NCBI GenBank assembly: GCA_023390055.1
Contig: JAEWDP010000081.1
Coordinates: 1 to 39,476 of the forward strand
Length of the DNA: 39,476 bases
Source of the DNA: Pseudomonadota bacterium
Lineage (GTDB): Bacteria; Pseudomonadota; Alphaproteobacteria; Rhizobiales; Rhizobiaceae
Direction: 5' to 3'
The position numbers were made by a program, and so were the translations under genes. Of the stretch, positions 31,112 to 39,476 are shown in pieces (the stretch's first letter is position 1; the number at the start of each line of letters is the position of its first letter). The notes under the pieces are model-generated. The model searched no databases. It was not told the origin of the DNA and saw only the letters and a list, made by a program, of their open reading frames with translations.

Positions 31112-32899
31112 TCACCCTCTGGGCTTGCGTGGCGGGCGTCCTCCCGGGCGCGCACCACCCGACGGCCTACCACCACCCGACGGCCTGCCCCCAAAGGGCT
31201 TGCCTCCGCCCGGCTTGCCGCCAAAAGGCTTGCCTGCACGTGGTCTGTTACCTTGAGGTCTGGCGCCTTCTCTACCGCCATCTGCCGATTTGTCCGGGCC
31301 GGTCTTTTGGGAGCGTCCTTCAAACGGTCGCTCACCCCGGGCGCCGTCCGGCCTTCCCGGCCTTGAAAAGGGTTTCGACCGCGGCCGGTCTCCACCTTCG
31401 GAGGGCTTGCGATCACCATAGGGGCGATCAGAAAAGGAACGTTCCTGGCGTGGACGCTCGCTCCGTTCAGGACGGTCACTACCGGAGCGCCTGCGTGGAT
31501 AATCACCGCCCTTGTCATCGCGGCCAGGAGCTGGACTTTCCGCCCGGATCCAGTCGCTGTCTTCTTCGGCACGGCGAACAACGACCCGTCGATCACTCTC
31601 GATCTTCGGCTTGTCAAAAAGACGTTCCGCCTCTGCCCGCGCAGATGTCCGACTGGACTTGCTCTCCGTCGTCGGGCGCGCACCTGGCGCCATCCAGACA
31701 TTGGAGGTGCGGCTCGTGCCCATAGGCAAACGCTTCTTCGGCCTTTCGTCTCCAGCATCCCGTTCGTCACGGCCCCGGCCACCGAATGATTTGCCGGAAA
31801 ACGAGCGCTCGCCGCGCCCACCCTCGGAACGGCCGGTTGCGGGACTGCGCCTGTCGTCACGTTTTTCACCACGTGCTGGCTTTGACCGTTCCCAGCCAGT
31901 GTCATTGCGCGGCGCTTGCGCAGGTTGCTCATCATGGTCGTCGGACGCATCCGTGTAGATCGGCGCATCAAAATTGGCATTTGCCTCTTCGATCAGGCGC
32001 GGTCCGAGCTGATCCCTGAGTGTCCGACCCTTGACCTCGATCACCTTTCCTTCCGGCAAGTCACCAAGCTGGAAGGGACCGTAGGAAATGCGGATCAGCC
32101 GATTGACCTCGAGACCAAGCGCACCGAGAATGTTCTTGACCTCACGGTTCTTGCCTTCACGAAGCCCCATGGTGATCCAGACATTGTGCCCCTGCTGACG
32201 ATCAAGGGTCGCATCGATTGCCCCGTACAGGATGCCGTCAACGGCAATGCCCTCCTTCAACGCATCGAGTGCCGCCTGGTCAATTTCGCCATGAGCACGC
32301 ACCCGGTAGCGGCGGAGCCAGCCGGTCGTGGGCAGTTCAAGCACTCGCGACAGGCCGCCATCATTGGTCAGAAGCAACAATCCTTCGGTGTTGATGTCGA
32401 GCCGTCCAATCGACAGGACACGCGGAAGGTCTTGCGGAAGATTATCGAAGACGGTCGGGCGCCCTTCCGGATCGGAATTGGTCGTCACCAGTCCGGCCGG
32501 CTTGTGGTAGAGCCACAGACGTGTGCGCTCAATGCCGCGGATGGGCATGCCATCCACCTCGATGGTATCGGAAAGCGTGGCATTGACCACCGGTGTCTCA
32601 AGTGTCTGACCATTCACCCGGACACGGCCTTCCATGATCATCCGCTCGACATCACGCCTGGATGCCACACCGGCGCGCGCGAGGATTTTCGATATGCGTT
32701 CGGGCTTTGTCGCAACGTCGGGCGCCGCGATATCGCGTGGGCGCGTTTCGGCTGAGTCACCGCCGGCTTTTCTCGCTGGCTGTTTTTTCGGTTTCAGCCC
32801 GGCTTTGGCTGAAAAGCCCTTTGCAGCGGAGGCTTTCGGTTTTGTTTCGCGTTGGAAGCTTTTCGCTCCGCCGCGCTTCGGCTTGTCTTTGGGTGTCAT
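31112..32899 (-). CDS. rluB: 23S rRNA pseudouridine synthase (RluB-type) with a long disordered tail
   Basis: The 595-residue protein has a lysine-rich N-terminus, an S4 RNA-binding domain (about 66-112, RISKILARAGVASRRDVERMI) and the RsuA/RluB catalytic domain with D168 in GRLDINTEGLLLLTNDG. KNREVKNILGALGL follows at about 250-265. From about residue 300 to the end the sequence is low-complexity, rich in Arg, Gly, Asp, Glu, Ser and Pro, ending in GGKPFGG/GGRP-type repeats and RKPRG. Without the tail the enzyme would be about 300 residues, as in E. coli. From memory such tails are common in rhizobial RluB; here it takes up half of the protein. GTG 32935 is an alternative start. Confidence 0.93.
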   Translation of the reverse strand: MTPKDKPKRGGAKSFQRETKPKASAAKGFSAKAGLKPKKQPARKAGGDSAETRPRDIAAPDVATKPERISKILARAGVASRRDVERMIMEGRVRVNGQTLETPVVNATLSDTIEVDGMPIRGIERTRLWLYHKPAGLVTTNSDPEGRPTVFDNLPQDLPRVLSIGRLDINTEGLLLLTNDGGLSRVLELPTTGWLRRYRVRAHGEIDQAALDALKEGIAVDGILYGAIDATLDRQQGHNVWITMGLREGKNREVKNILGALGLEVNRLIRISYGPFQLGDLPEGKVIEVKGRTLRDQLGPRLIEEANANFDAPIYTDASDDHDEQPAQAPRNDTGWERSKPARGEKRDDRRSPATGRSEGGRGERSFSGKSFGGRGRDERDAGDERPKKRLPMGTSRTSNVWMAPGARPTTESKSSRTSARAEAERLFDKPKIESDRRVVVRRAEEDSDWIRAESPAPGRDDKGGDYPRRRSGSDRPERSERPRQERSFSDRPYGDRKPSEGGDRPRSKPFSRPGRPDGARGERPFEGRSQKTGPDKSADGGREGARPQGNRPRAGKPFGGKPGGGKPFGGRPSGGGRPSGGARPGGRPPRKPRG

Positions 32900-33047
32900 T
32901 TGTTGTTTGCCTGAAGCGTAATGTCGAACGGACACATCCGGACATTCATGTTGAGTAAGGTGCGTCTCTGGCCGCGAATGATGCGGAACAAGGATTTGTC
33001 TGCTTCCTACCAGTTCACGCGAGCCGGGTTAAGAGGAAATCGCTAAA

Positions 33048-33503
33048 ATGGCCAAGAACGATGGTTTCATGGCAGAAGCAATGCGCCAGGCGCACTTGGC
33101 AGGCGAACAGGGAGAAATCCCTGTCGGGGCCGTTCTGGTGCTGGACGGCGAGATCATCGCGGCGTCCGGCAACCGCACCCGCATCGACAATGACGCCACG
33201 GCCCATGCCGAAATGATGGTTCTCAGACAGGCTTGCGAAAGACTTGGACAGGAGCGTCTTCTGGATGCCGACCTGTATGTCACGCTGGAGCCATGCACGA
33301 TGTGTGCCGCGGCAATTTCGTTTTCCCGCATCCGCAGGCTCTATTATGGTGCAGAAGACCCCAAGGGGGGTGGCGTGGACAATGGCGTGCGCTTTTATGA
33401 CAAGCCGACATGTCATCACGCGCCGGAGGTCTATTCAGGCCTTGGAGAAACGGAATCCGCCGCGCTCCTGAAGGCATTCTTCAAGTCGCGACGCAGCAAA
33501 TGA
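33048..33503 (+). CDS. tadA: tRNA-specific adenosine deaminase
   Basis: TadA converts A34 to inosine in the anticodon of tRNA-Arg(ACG). The 151-residue protein has the zinc-site motifs HAE (H53, E55) and PCTMC (C83, C86) in the family order, and GEIPVGAVLV near the start. The ATG at 33048 follows AGAGGAA. It is divergent from rluB and convergent with the lipoprotein gene (12 bases between stop codons). Confidence 0.96.
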   Translation: MAKNDGFMAEAMRQAHLAGEQGEIPVGAVLVLDGEIIAASGNRTRIDNDATAHAEMMVLRQACERLGQERLLDADLYVTLEPCTMCAAAISFSRIRRLYYGAEDPKGGGVDNGVRFYDKPTCHHAPEVYSGLGETESAALLKAFFKSRRSK

Positions 33504-33515
33504 GCGTACAAGACC

Positions 33516-34136
33516 TTACTGGAAAGGTTTCCACCAGCTTGATGATTTCTGATTGGCCTGCGCTTCCTTCTTGCGACGCCGTTGCTTCTTCAGCTCAGGC
33601 TCGCCGAGATCATCGAGTGTTGCAGCATCAACCGTGCGATATTCCGAAGGCGGATCTGTCAACGAACGACGCGGCCGCGAAACATCTGCCGTATTGAGGT
33701 TTTCCTTGGCCTGACGGAAGGCTTCCCACTTTTCCGTTTCCGTCAGTTGTCCCGCCTTGCCCTTGCCGGCAAGAAGCGGTGAACGGTATCGCGGATTGTT
33801 TTCGTTTTCAGTTGCTTCCTCGCGCAGGCGCTGGCGCGTCTCTTCCGGCGATTCCACCCATCCTGGATTGTTCTCGCGGCTGGCCAGCGACGTCTGGGGC
33901 GGAGGAAGGGTCGTGTCGTCCTTTGTCACGACAAGGCCCGGACGCGGGTTGTACCTGACGTCGGGCTTGTTTTGAGGGCCAAGAGAGATGGCGGATGTCA
34001 GATCGTCGCCCAACTGTTCCATTGCAGTGGTACCAGTCCCATAGGTGGGACTTCCCATGCAACCGGAAAGGGACAGCACTGCACCCATCATACCGGCCAC
34101 GCTCAAAGCAGCGCGAAACCCATGCAATGTCTTCAT
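33516..34136 (-). CDS. Putative outer-membrane lipoprotein of unknown function
   Basis: The 206-residue protein begins with a signal peptide and lipobox LSGC, so C26 would be lipidated. The rest is charged and proline/asparagine rich (KWEAFRQAKENL, RREREKK-like basic stretches near the end), with no recognised domain and probably little fold. The ATG at 34136 follows GGAAGGG at a good distance. From memory, a similar lipoprotein lies between ileS and tadA in other rhizobia. The last residues (QKSSSWWKPFQ) are a possible conserved end. No function can be stated. Confidence 0.8.
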   Translation of the reverse strand: MKTLHGFRAALSVAGMMGAVLSLSGCMGSPTYGTGTTAMEQLGDDLTSAISLGPQNKPDVRYNPRPGLVVTKDDTTLPPPQTSLASRENNPGWVESPEETRQRLREEATENENNPRYRSPLLAGKGKAGQLTETEKWEAFRQAKENLNTADVSRPRRSLTDPPSEYRTVDAATLDDLGEPELKKQRRRKKEAQANQKSSSWWKPFQ

Positions 34137-34281
34137 CAAACCCTTCCAGCGGCACCTGTCTAGCGGTGCCATTCAGATCTTCTGCTCAACGACCCGGCCT
34201 GACGATAAAATCCGGCCAATTTCGGGCAGATGTACCGGATGACGCACGAAAGTGCAATCATCCGGTCGACTGTCGTGTTGC

Positions 34282-37197
34282 TCAGCCAAGTCGGCCAAGA
34301 GCCGCCAGTTCATGCAAGGTCGCTGCGTCACGGGCAGACACATCCGGATATTGCGGATCCGCACCGACATCCGTTGTCACCCGCCAGGAGCGAGCACATT
34401 TCGTTCCCTTGGCAAGTGCCGGCACAACGGCGACGCCTTGAACGTCGCTCAGGCGAAATGCATCTTGCGGACCTTCCTTGGCAACGATCTGGATGGCCGA
34501 GGTGATGCAGATTTCCTCGAAATCCTGTCCTTCCAGTGCTTTCACCAGGTCGGCATCGGCAATGTAGACGACGGGTGCTGCCTCAAGCGAGGAGCCGATA
34601 CGCTTATCCTTGCGCTCGATTTCCAGTGCACCGGTGACAACGGAACGAACCTTGCGAACCTTTGCCCATTTTTCGGCAAGAGCATTGTTGCGCCATGTGG
34701 CTGGCACCTCAGGAAACTGTTCCAGGTGGACCGAAACCGCCGCCGGATTGCGCGACAGCCAGGCTTCTTCGGTGGTAAATGGAAGCATCGGCGCCAGCCA
34801 TGTAACCAGGCAATCGAATGTCTTGCGAATAACGGCAAGCGCTGCACGACGACGAAGCGATGACGGCGCATCACAATAAAGCGTATCCTTGCGGATATCG
34901 AAATAGAATGCGGACAACTCGATATTGGCAAAGTCGATCAGCGCACGAGCAATCTTCTTGAAGTCGAAGGCGTCATAGCCGGCACGCACAAGCTGATCGA
35001 GCTCAGACAGCCGATGCAGCATCAGTTTTTCAAGCTCAGGCATGTCGGAAAGCGCAATGTCTTCACCCTCATCATGGGCAAGCGTGCCAAGCATCCAGCG
35101 GATGGTGTTGCGCAACTTGCGATAAGCGTCGACATTCGTCTGGATGATCGTCTTGCCGAGACGCTGATCTTCCCAGTAGTCGGTCGTCATGACCCAAAGT
35201 CGCAGTATATCGGCGCCGGAATTCTTCATCACGTCCTGAGGCGAGACGACATTGCCAAGCGATTTCGACATCTTCTGGCCTTTTTCATCCATGGTGAAGC
35301 CATGAGTGATGACGGCGTCGTAAGGTGCTCGTCCGCGCGTTGCAGACGATTCCAGAAGCGACGAATGGAACCAGCCACGGTGCTGATCCGATCCTTCGAG
35401 GTAGACGTCAGCCGGCCATTTGAGATCAGGGCGATCTTCCAGGGTAAATGTATGCGTCGAGCCGGAATCGAACCAGACGTCCAGGATATCACCGACCTTT
35501 ACCCAGTCCTCGCTGGCGCGCGCTCCAAGGAAGCGTTCCCGCGCTCCGTCCGCAAACCAGGCATCGGCACCTTCCAGTTCGAAAGCCTCCAGAATCCGGC
35601 GATTGACGGCATCATCCTGCAGGATCTCGCCCTTTTCGTTGACAAAGACGCAGATCGGCACGCCCCAGGCCCGTTGGCGCGACAATACCCAATCCGGTCG
35701 CTGCTCGATCATCGCACGCAGGCGGTTCTGGCCGGCAGCTGGAACGAAGCGGGTTTCGTCAATGGCGCGCAACGCACGCGAACGTAGCGTCGTGCCATCA
35801 TCGAGCGTCTTGTCCATATAGACGAACCACTGCGGCGTATTGCGGAAGATGACCGGTTTCTTGGACCGCCAGGAATGGGGATAGGAATGCTTCAGTCGGC
35901 CACGGGCAAAGAGCGCGTGGACAGCGATGAGTGCCTCGATGACTGCCGTGTTGGCATCACCCTTCTTGCCATGATCATCGATAACGCGGGCAGCACCGCC
36001 GTCACGGTCTGGACCGAAGCCTGGCGCATCCGCGGTGAAGAAGCCGGCATCATCGACCGGGAACGGGATCTTCGTCTCGATGCCCCTCACCTCCAGTTCC
36101 TGGACGTGATCCATCCAGGCATCAAAGTCCTCGCGACCGTGGCTTGGAGCCGTGTGGACGAAACCGGTACCTGCATCGTCGGTGACATGGTCGCCAGCAA
36201 GCAGCGGAACCGTAAATTCATAGCCGCCGCCAAAGCCCTTCAGCGGGTGAGAACAGGTGATCGCAGCCAGTTCATCTGCCGCAACGTCACGCAGGCGCCT
36301 GTATTCCAGCTTGGCCCTGGCGAAGCTTTCCTCGGCAAGGGCATCCGCAAAGATCAGTTTTTCTCCCGGGCGCGGACCGAAATCATTTTCGGAAGCTGTC
36401 ACTTCGAAGAGGCCATAGGTAATGCGGGGTGAATAGGCGATGGCGCGATTGCCCGGGATCGTCCAGGGCGTGGTCGTCCAGATAACGACATGAGTTCCCG
36501 TCAGTTCGCCGGCCTCGCCCGCCACGGGGAATTTCACCCAGATCGTGTCGGACTGGTAGTCATGATATTCGACTTCGGCCTCGGCAAGTGCCGTCCGCTC
36601 GACAACGGACCACATGACGGGCTTGGAGCCACGATAGAGCTGACCGCTCCTTGCAATCTTCAGGAGTTCGCCAGCAATACGGGCCTCGGCATGGAAATTC
36701 ATCGTCGTGTAGGGGTTGTCGAAATCGCCCTCGATGCCCAGGCGCTTGAACTCTTCGCTCTGGATCTTGATCCAGTGGGCAGCAAAATCCCGGCATTCCT
36801 GACGGAATTCGTTGACCGGCACCTCGTCCTTGTTCTTGCCCTTGTCACGATATTTTTCCTCGATCTTCCATTCGATCGGAAGACCGTGGCAGTCCCAGCC
36901 CGGCACATAGTTGGCGTCATAGCCGCGCATCTGAAAGGACCGCGTGATGACATCCTTGAGGATCTTGTTCAGGGCATGGCCGATATGGATATTGCCATTG
37001 GCATAGGGCGGGCCATCGTGGAGGACGAATTTCTCACGGCCGGCGGCAGAAGCTCTGAGCTTCTTGTAGAGCTCCATCTGCTGCCAGCGCGAGACAAGCT
37101 CGGGCTCTTTTTGCGGCAGTCCGGCGCGCATCGGAAAATCAGTCTGGGGCAAATAGAGCGTTTTCGAGTAGTCGAGTTTTTCAGCGGTATCGGTCAT
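34282..37197 (-). CDS. ileS: Isoleucyl-tRNA synthetase
   Basis: The enzyme charges tRNA-Ile. The 971-residue class I synthetase has the HIGH motif at 71-74 (in GNIHIGHALNKIL) and KMSKS starting at K642. Between them lies the editing domain. The C-terminal zinc-binding cysteines known from E. coli are reduced to a remnant (GTKCARSWRV), which from memory is usual in this order. The ATG at 37197 is preferred to an upstream TTG (37206). Upstream is a 645-base gap before the chemotaxis gene, without ribF or another recognisable neighbour. Confidence 0.97.
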   Translation of the reverse strand: MTDTAEKLDYSKTLYLPQTDFPMRAGLPQKEPELVSRWQQMELYKKLRASAAGREKFVLHDGPPYANGNIHIGHALNKILKDVITRSFQMRGYDANYVPGWDCHGLPIEWKIEEKYRDKGKNKDEVPVNEFRQECRDFAAHWIKIQSEEFKRLGIEGDFDNPYTTMNFHAEARIAGELLKIARSGQLYRGSKPVMWSVVERTALAEAEVEYHDYQSDTIWVKFPVAGEAGELTGTHVVIWTTTPWTIPGNRAIAYSPRITYGLFEVTASENDFGPRPGEKLIFADALAEESFARAKLEYRRLRDVAADELAAITCSHPLKGFGGGYEFTVPLLAGDHVTDDAGTGFVHTAPSHGREDFDAWMDHVQELEVRGIETKIPFPVDDAGFFTADAPGFGPDRDGGAARVIDDHGKKGDANTAVIEALIAVHALFARGRLKHSYPHSWRSKKPVIFRNTPQWFVYMDKTLDDGTTLRSRALRAIDETRFVPAAGQNRLRAMIEQRPDWVLSRQRAWGVPICVFVNEKGEILQDDAVNRRILEAFELEGADAWFADGARERFLGARASEDWVKVGDILDVWFDSGSTHTFTLEDRPDLKWPADVYLEGSDQHRGWFHSSLLESSATRGRAPYDAVITHGFTMDEKGQKMSKSLGNVVSPQDVMKNSGADILRLWVMTTDYWEDQRLGKTIIQTNVDAYRKLRNTIRWMLGTLAHDEGEDIALSDMPELEKLMLHRLSELDQLVRAGYDAFDFKKIARALIDFANIELSAFYFDIRKDTLYCDAPSSLRRRAALAVIRKTFDCLVTWLAPMLPFTTEEAWLSRNPAAVSVHLEQFPEVPATWRNNALAEKWAKVRKVRSVVTGALEIERKDKRIGSSLEAAPVVYIADADLVKALEGQDFEEICITSAIQIVAKEGPQDAFRLSDVQGVAVVPALAKGTKCARSWRVTTDVGADPQYPDVSARDAATLHELAALGRLG

Positions 37198-37842
37198 GTT
37201 CGGCAATTGTCTCTGGCGCCAGCGGGCGCATCCGGGATGAAGAAAATCGGTGGCAAGAGCGTCTTCCTAAGACGCCGGATACCCGGACCTCCCCGACGCC
37301 TTTTTTCAGGCGATGTGGAAGGCCGGGCCGATAATTCGTATGTAAAGGGCCAGCCGGAACGTTCTCATGATCCCGCGTCTTTACGGTGTTTTGTGGAAGA
37401 AAGGAAGGGCCCGTTTGCATGGGATAGCTGCCACAAGGATGCGACAAAGTGCGATGATTTCGCAGAAGACCTGCCTGCGCTCCAATCGGTTTCCCGATGG
37501 TGGCGCAGAAGCATTCATTCATCTGCCTGTTTCGAATGAGTGTGCGAAGACCATCCGCGATTGACGCGGTAACAATTTCGGCCGAACGGGCGCAGCCTGC
37601 CTCCACCTGATCACGGTTTTTCACTCGACTTCAACATTAGCCCGGACTCGAGGCCTGCGGCACACATGAAAAAGCCAGATCCCTGCTTGTCGAAGATGTG
37701 ATGAACTCATGAGAAACGACCCGCCTCTGGATGCTCCAAAGGCGGGCCGCGGTTGATCCATCTGGTTGAAAACTGACTTCAGCTCAACCAACGGACGGTC
37801 AATGAAGAGGGTTTTGTATTGATTGCCGCAGTCTTGCAGCTA
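37198..37842. other. Intergenic region upstream of ileS
   Basis: This 645-base region holds the ileS promoter and the terminator of the chemotaxis gene (37720-37746). A 147-codon minus-strand frame at 37181-37624 overlaps ileS and lacks any recognisable domain or ribosome binding site. No tRNA, riboswitch or other RNA was recognised. Confidence 0.5.
37720..37746 (-). terminator. Hairpin terminator of the chemotaxis gene
   Basis: Arms CCCGCCT (37720-37726) and AGGCGGG (37740-37746) continue inwards, past a C/A mismatch, into TGGA/TCCA around a TGC loop. On the minus strand the stem is followed by TCGTTTCTC. It lies 97 bases past the stop codon of the chemotaxis gene. Confidence 0.7.
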
Positions 37843-39476
37843 TCAAAAGTCCTCCCACTCGCTTTCCGTTGTGTCCAGCGCGGCATTGCCGGTAAAGGCT
37901 GCAGCAATCTTGCGTCCGAGGTTGCGCACAGGTGACGGAGCGGACAGGTCGGTGCTTTTGGCGGCACGAACCTTGGGTTCACTGGCTGCAGCCGTTCCAC
38001 CCAGCTTGAACTGGGAAAGAAGCTCATTCAGCGCGGCAACCTCGCGTGCAAGGGAATGGCTGGCAGCGGTCGATTCTTCCACCATTGCCGCATTCTTCTG
38101 CGTATCCTGATCCATCTGGTTGACGGCCGTGTTGATCTGCTGAAGTCCAGACGACTGTTCGTGCGCAGATTCCACGATCGCGGCAACATGCACGTTGATC
38201 TCCTGGACCTCGGCAACAATCTTCTCCAGGGCACGGCCAGTATCACCAACCAGCTTGACGCCCTGACTCACATGCTCATTCGAGGTGTTGATCAGGCCCT
38301 TGATATCCTTGGCAGCGGCCGCTGAACGCTGCGCAAGCTCACGGACCTCCTGCGCGACCACTGCAAAACCCTTGCCTGCCTCACCTGCACGGGCCGCTTC
38401 AACCCCCGCGTTGAGCGCCAAAAGGTTCGTCTGGAACGCGATCTCGTCGATGACGCTGATGATATTGTTGATCTCGTTTGATGACTGTGAGATCTGCTCC
38501 ATCGCGGTTACGGCATTGTGCACGACCTCACCGGATTGCTCCGCACCAGCCTTCGTACGGCTGACCAGTTCACCGGCTTCCTGTGCCCGCCGTGTGGAAT
38601 CCTTCACCGTCGTTGTAATCTCTTCAAGCGCCGCTGCTGTCTCTTCCACGGCGGCCGCCTGCTGTTCCGTACGTCTGGCGAGATCATTGGCCGCCGCCTT
38701 GATTTCGTTGGCTCCGCCATCAATGCCACGGGCATTTTCTGCCACGTTGATCATTGCAGCCTGCAGCTTCTCTGCCGAGACATTGAAATCGTGTCGAACA
38801 GGTTCGAGGGTTTGAACGAACGGCTGGTCAATGCGATAGGACAGATCTCCATCGGAGAGCTTTGACAAGCCGGATGCCAGATTGTCTACGGCAAACTTAA
38901 CGTCGGCCGCTTCCCTCGCCTTTTGCTCTTCCTGGGCAATGCGCTCCCGTTCGCTCAGTGAGCGATTGGCTTCGGTTTCCTGTTCCAGGCGTATGCGCTC
39001 GATCGCATTATCGCGGAACACCTGGACCGCTGCAGCCATTTTGCCAATCTCGTCACGGCGCAGGACAAAAGGCACTTCGCTCTCAACATCGCCGCTGGCA
39101 AGATTGCGCATGGCGTCCGTTATCCTCTGGATCGGATTGGCGATCCGGGTAACGGCAAGAAACATGCCGATGATGCTGATGATGATCGCAATGGAAGAGA
39201 TGGTTATCGACATTGTCAAAGCAGAGCTTGCCGTTGAATTGGCGTCCTTCACTTCACTATCGGCACCATCGTTAATTGTCGTGACGAGGTTCTCGATCTG
39301 CGAATTCAGGTTGTCTGCGACTTCCCGCATCGGACCATGGAATGCGTCGCGGGCATCCGTTCTCTGATCGTCCGCCACAAGCGCTACAAATTTTGTTCCC
39401 TGATCGACATAGGCCTGAACGGCAGCATTGATGGATGCGACCGCATCGCGGCCGGCGTCAGTGCGAAGTCCTGCCT
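37843..39476 (-). CDS. Methyl-accepting chemotaxis protein, start outside the window
   Basis: The frame is open to the window edge, so only the last 544 codons or so are visible. A membrane helix (ALTMSITISSIAIIISIIGMFLAV) is followed by a HAMP domain (about 40 residues, ANPIQRITDAMRNLASGD) and the methyl-accepting helical hairpin with the highly conserved tip IISVIDEIAFQTNLLALNAGVEAARAGEAGKGFAVVAQEVR in the middle. The C-terminus ends S-E-W-E-D-F, which fits the xWxxF pentapeptide that tethers CheR/CheB. Part of the periplasmic sensor domain (helical, about 70 visible residues before the membrane helix) is present, but the ligand cannot be told. Confidence 0.95.
   Translation of the reverse strand, partial: AGLRTDAGRDAVASINAAVQAYVDQGTKFVALVADDQRTDARDAFHGPMREVADNLNSQIENLVTTINDGADSEVKDANSTASSALTMSITISSIAIIISIIGMFLAVTRIANPIQRITDAMRNLASGDVESEVPFVLRRDEIGKMAAAVQVFRDNAIERIRLEQETEANRSLSERERIAQEEQKAREAADVKFAVDNLASGLSKLSDGDLSYRIDQPFVQTLEPVRHDFNVSAEKLQAAMINVAENARGIDGGANEIKAAANDLARRTEQQAAAVEETAAALEEITTTVKDSTRRAQEAGELVSRTKAGAEQSGEVVHNAVTAMEQISQSSNEINNIISVIDEIAFQTNLLALNAGVEAARAGEAGKGFAVVAQEVRELAQRSAAAAKDIKGLINTSNEHVSQGVKLVGDTGRALEKIVAEVQEINVHVAAIVESAHEQSSGLQQINTAVNQMDQDTQKNAAMVEESTAASHSLAREVAALNELLSQFKLGGTAAASEPKVRAAKSTDLSAPSPVRNLGRKIAAAFTGNAALDTTESEWEDF

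Noticed and set aside
34282..34400. Damaged zinc finger at the end of IleRS
   Set aside because: Only one cysteine is left of the E. coli-type zinc site, but from memory this reduced form is usual in alphaproteobacteria.
36490..37539. 349-codon plus-strand frame across the ileS start
   Set aside because: It lies antisense to the conserved N-terminus of ileS, so it is a shadow frame.
37181..37624. 147-codon minus-strand frame upstream of ileS
   Set aside because: It overlaps the first codons of ileS in another frame, and nothing in it resembles a known domain.

Overview
The window looks like a chromosomal segment of an alphaproteobacterium in the order Hyphomicrobiales, most likely the Rhizobiaceae (Rhizobium/Agrobacterium relatives). 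The reasons are a split ATP synthase locus carrying only F0 genes with both b and b' subunits, the lpxK-waaA-DUF4170-cysQ-pmbA gene order, DUF2093 and DUF4170 proteins, a dmeR-dmeF nickel/cobalt locus, an alphaproteobacterial-type LexA box (GTTC-N7-GTTC), and a MutL with its own endonuclease motif. Everything was read by eye from the sequence; no database search was run. No rRNA, tRNA, intact insertion sequence, prophage or CRISPR array was seen.

Layout. 0.2-3.1 kb: a small family-2 glycosyltransferase, a divergent SplB/PA0069-type radical SAM protein with an apparent SOS box, and rnhB. 3.2-5.8 kb: atpI-atpB-atpE-atpF'-atpF on the minus strand, with a hairpin between atpF and rnhB. 6.1-10.7 kb: a cell wall hydrolase, a Kup potassium transporter and an Mrp/ApbC iron-sulfur carrier ATPase. 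11.0-12.9 kb: an orphan LuxR-type regulator divergent from an SMP-30 lactonase, with a perfect 20-bp dyad between them. 13.1-15.7 kb: a secreted PRC-barrel protein, a broken dmeF next to an intact dmeR, and two small overlapping genes (one a 45-residue lysine-rich protein). 16.0-19.1 kb: a GGDEF/EAL protein and a PAS-PAS-receiver-receiver protein with no kinase core. 19.4-27.5 kb: mutL and a DUF2093 gene, then a minus-strand envelope cluster pmbA-cysQ-DUF4170-waaA-HAD-lpxK. 27.5-29.6 kb: a small accessory islet with one AAA/DUF4143 ATPase gene behind an exact-period 23-bp tandem repeat array. 29.7-37.2 kb: patatin, rsmD and rluB, tadA, a lipoprotein and ileS. 37.8 kb to the end: a chemotaxis receptor cut by the window edge.

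How the genes work together. Most of the window is housekeeping: proton-driven ATP synthesis, lipid A/Kdo assembly (LpxK, WaaA), RNA modification (RsmD, RluB, TadA), Ile-tRNA charging, mismatch repair and Fe-S assembly. The variable parts are signalling (LuxR/SMP-30, GGDEF-EAL with PAS-REC, the chemotaxis receptor), metal efflux (dmeRF, apparently inactivated by a deletion at a short repeat) and the 23-bp repeat/ATPase islet. The most promising points for follow-up are the repeat array whose last, altered unit seems to supply the -10 box of the ATPase gene, the SOS box before the radical SAM gene, the dyad between luxR and SMP-30, and the kinase-less PAS-REC protein beside a GGDEF/EAL protein whose cyclase site looks dead.
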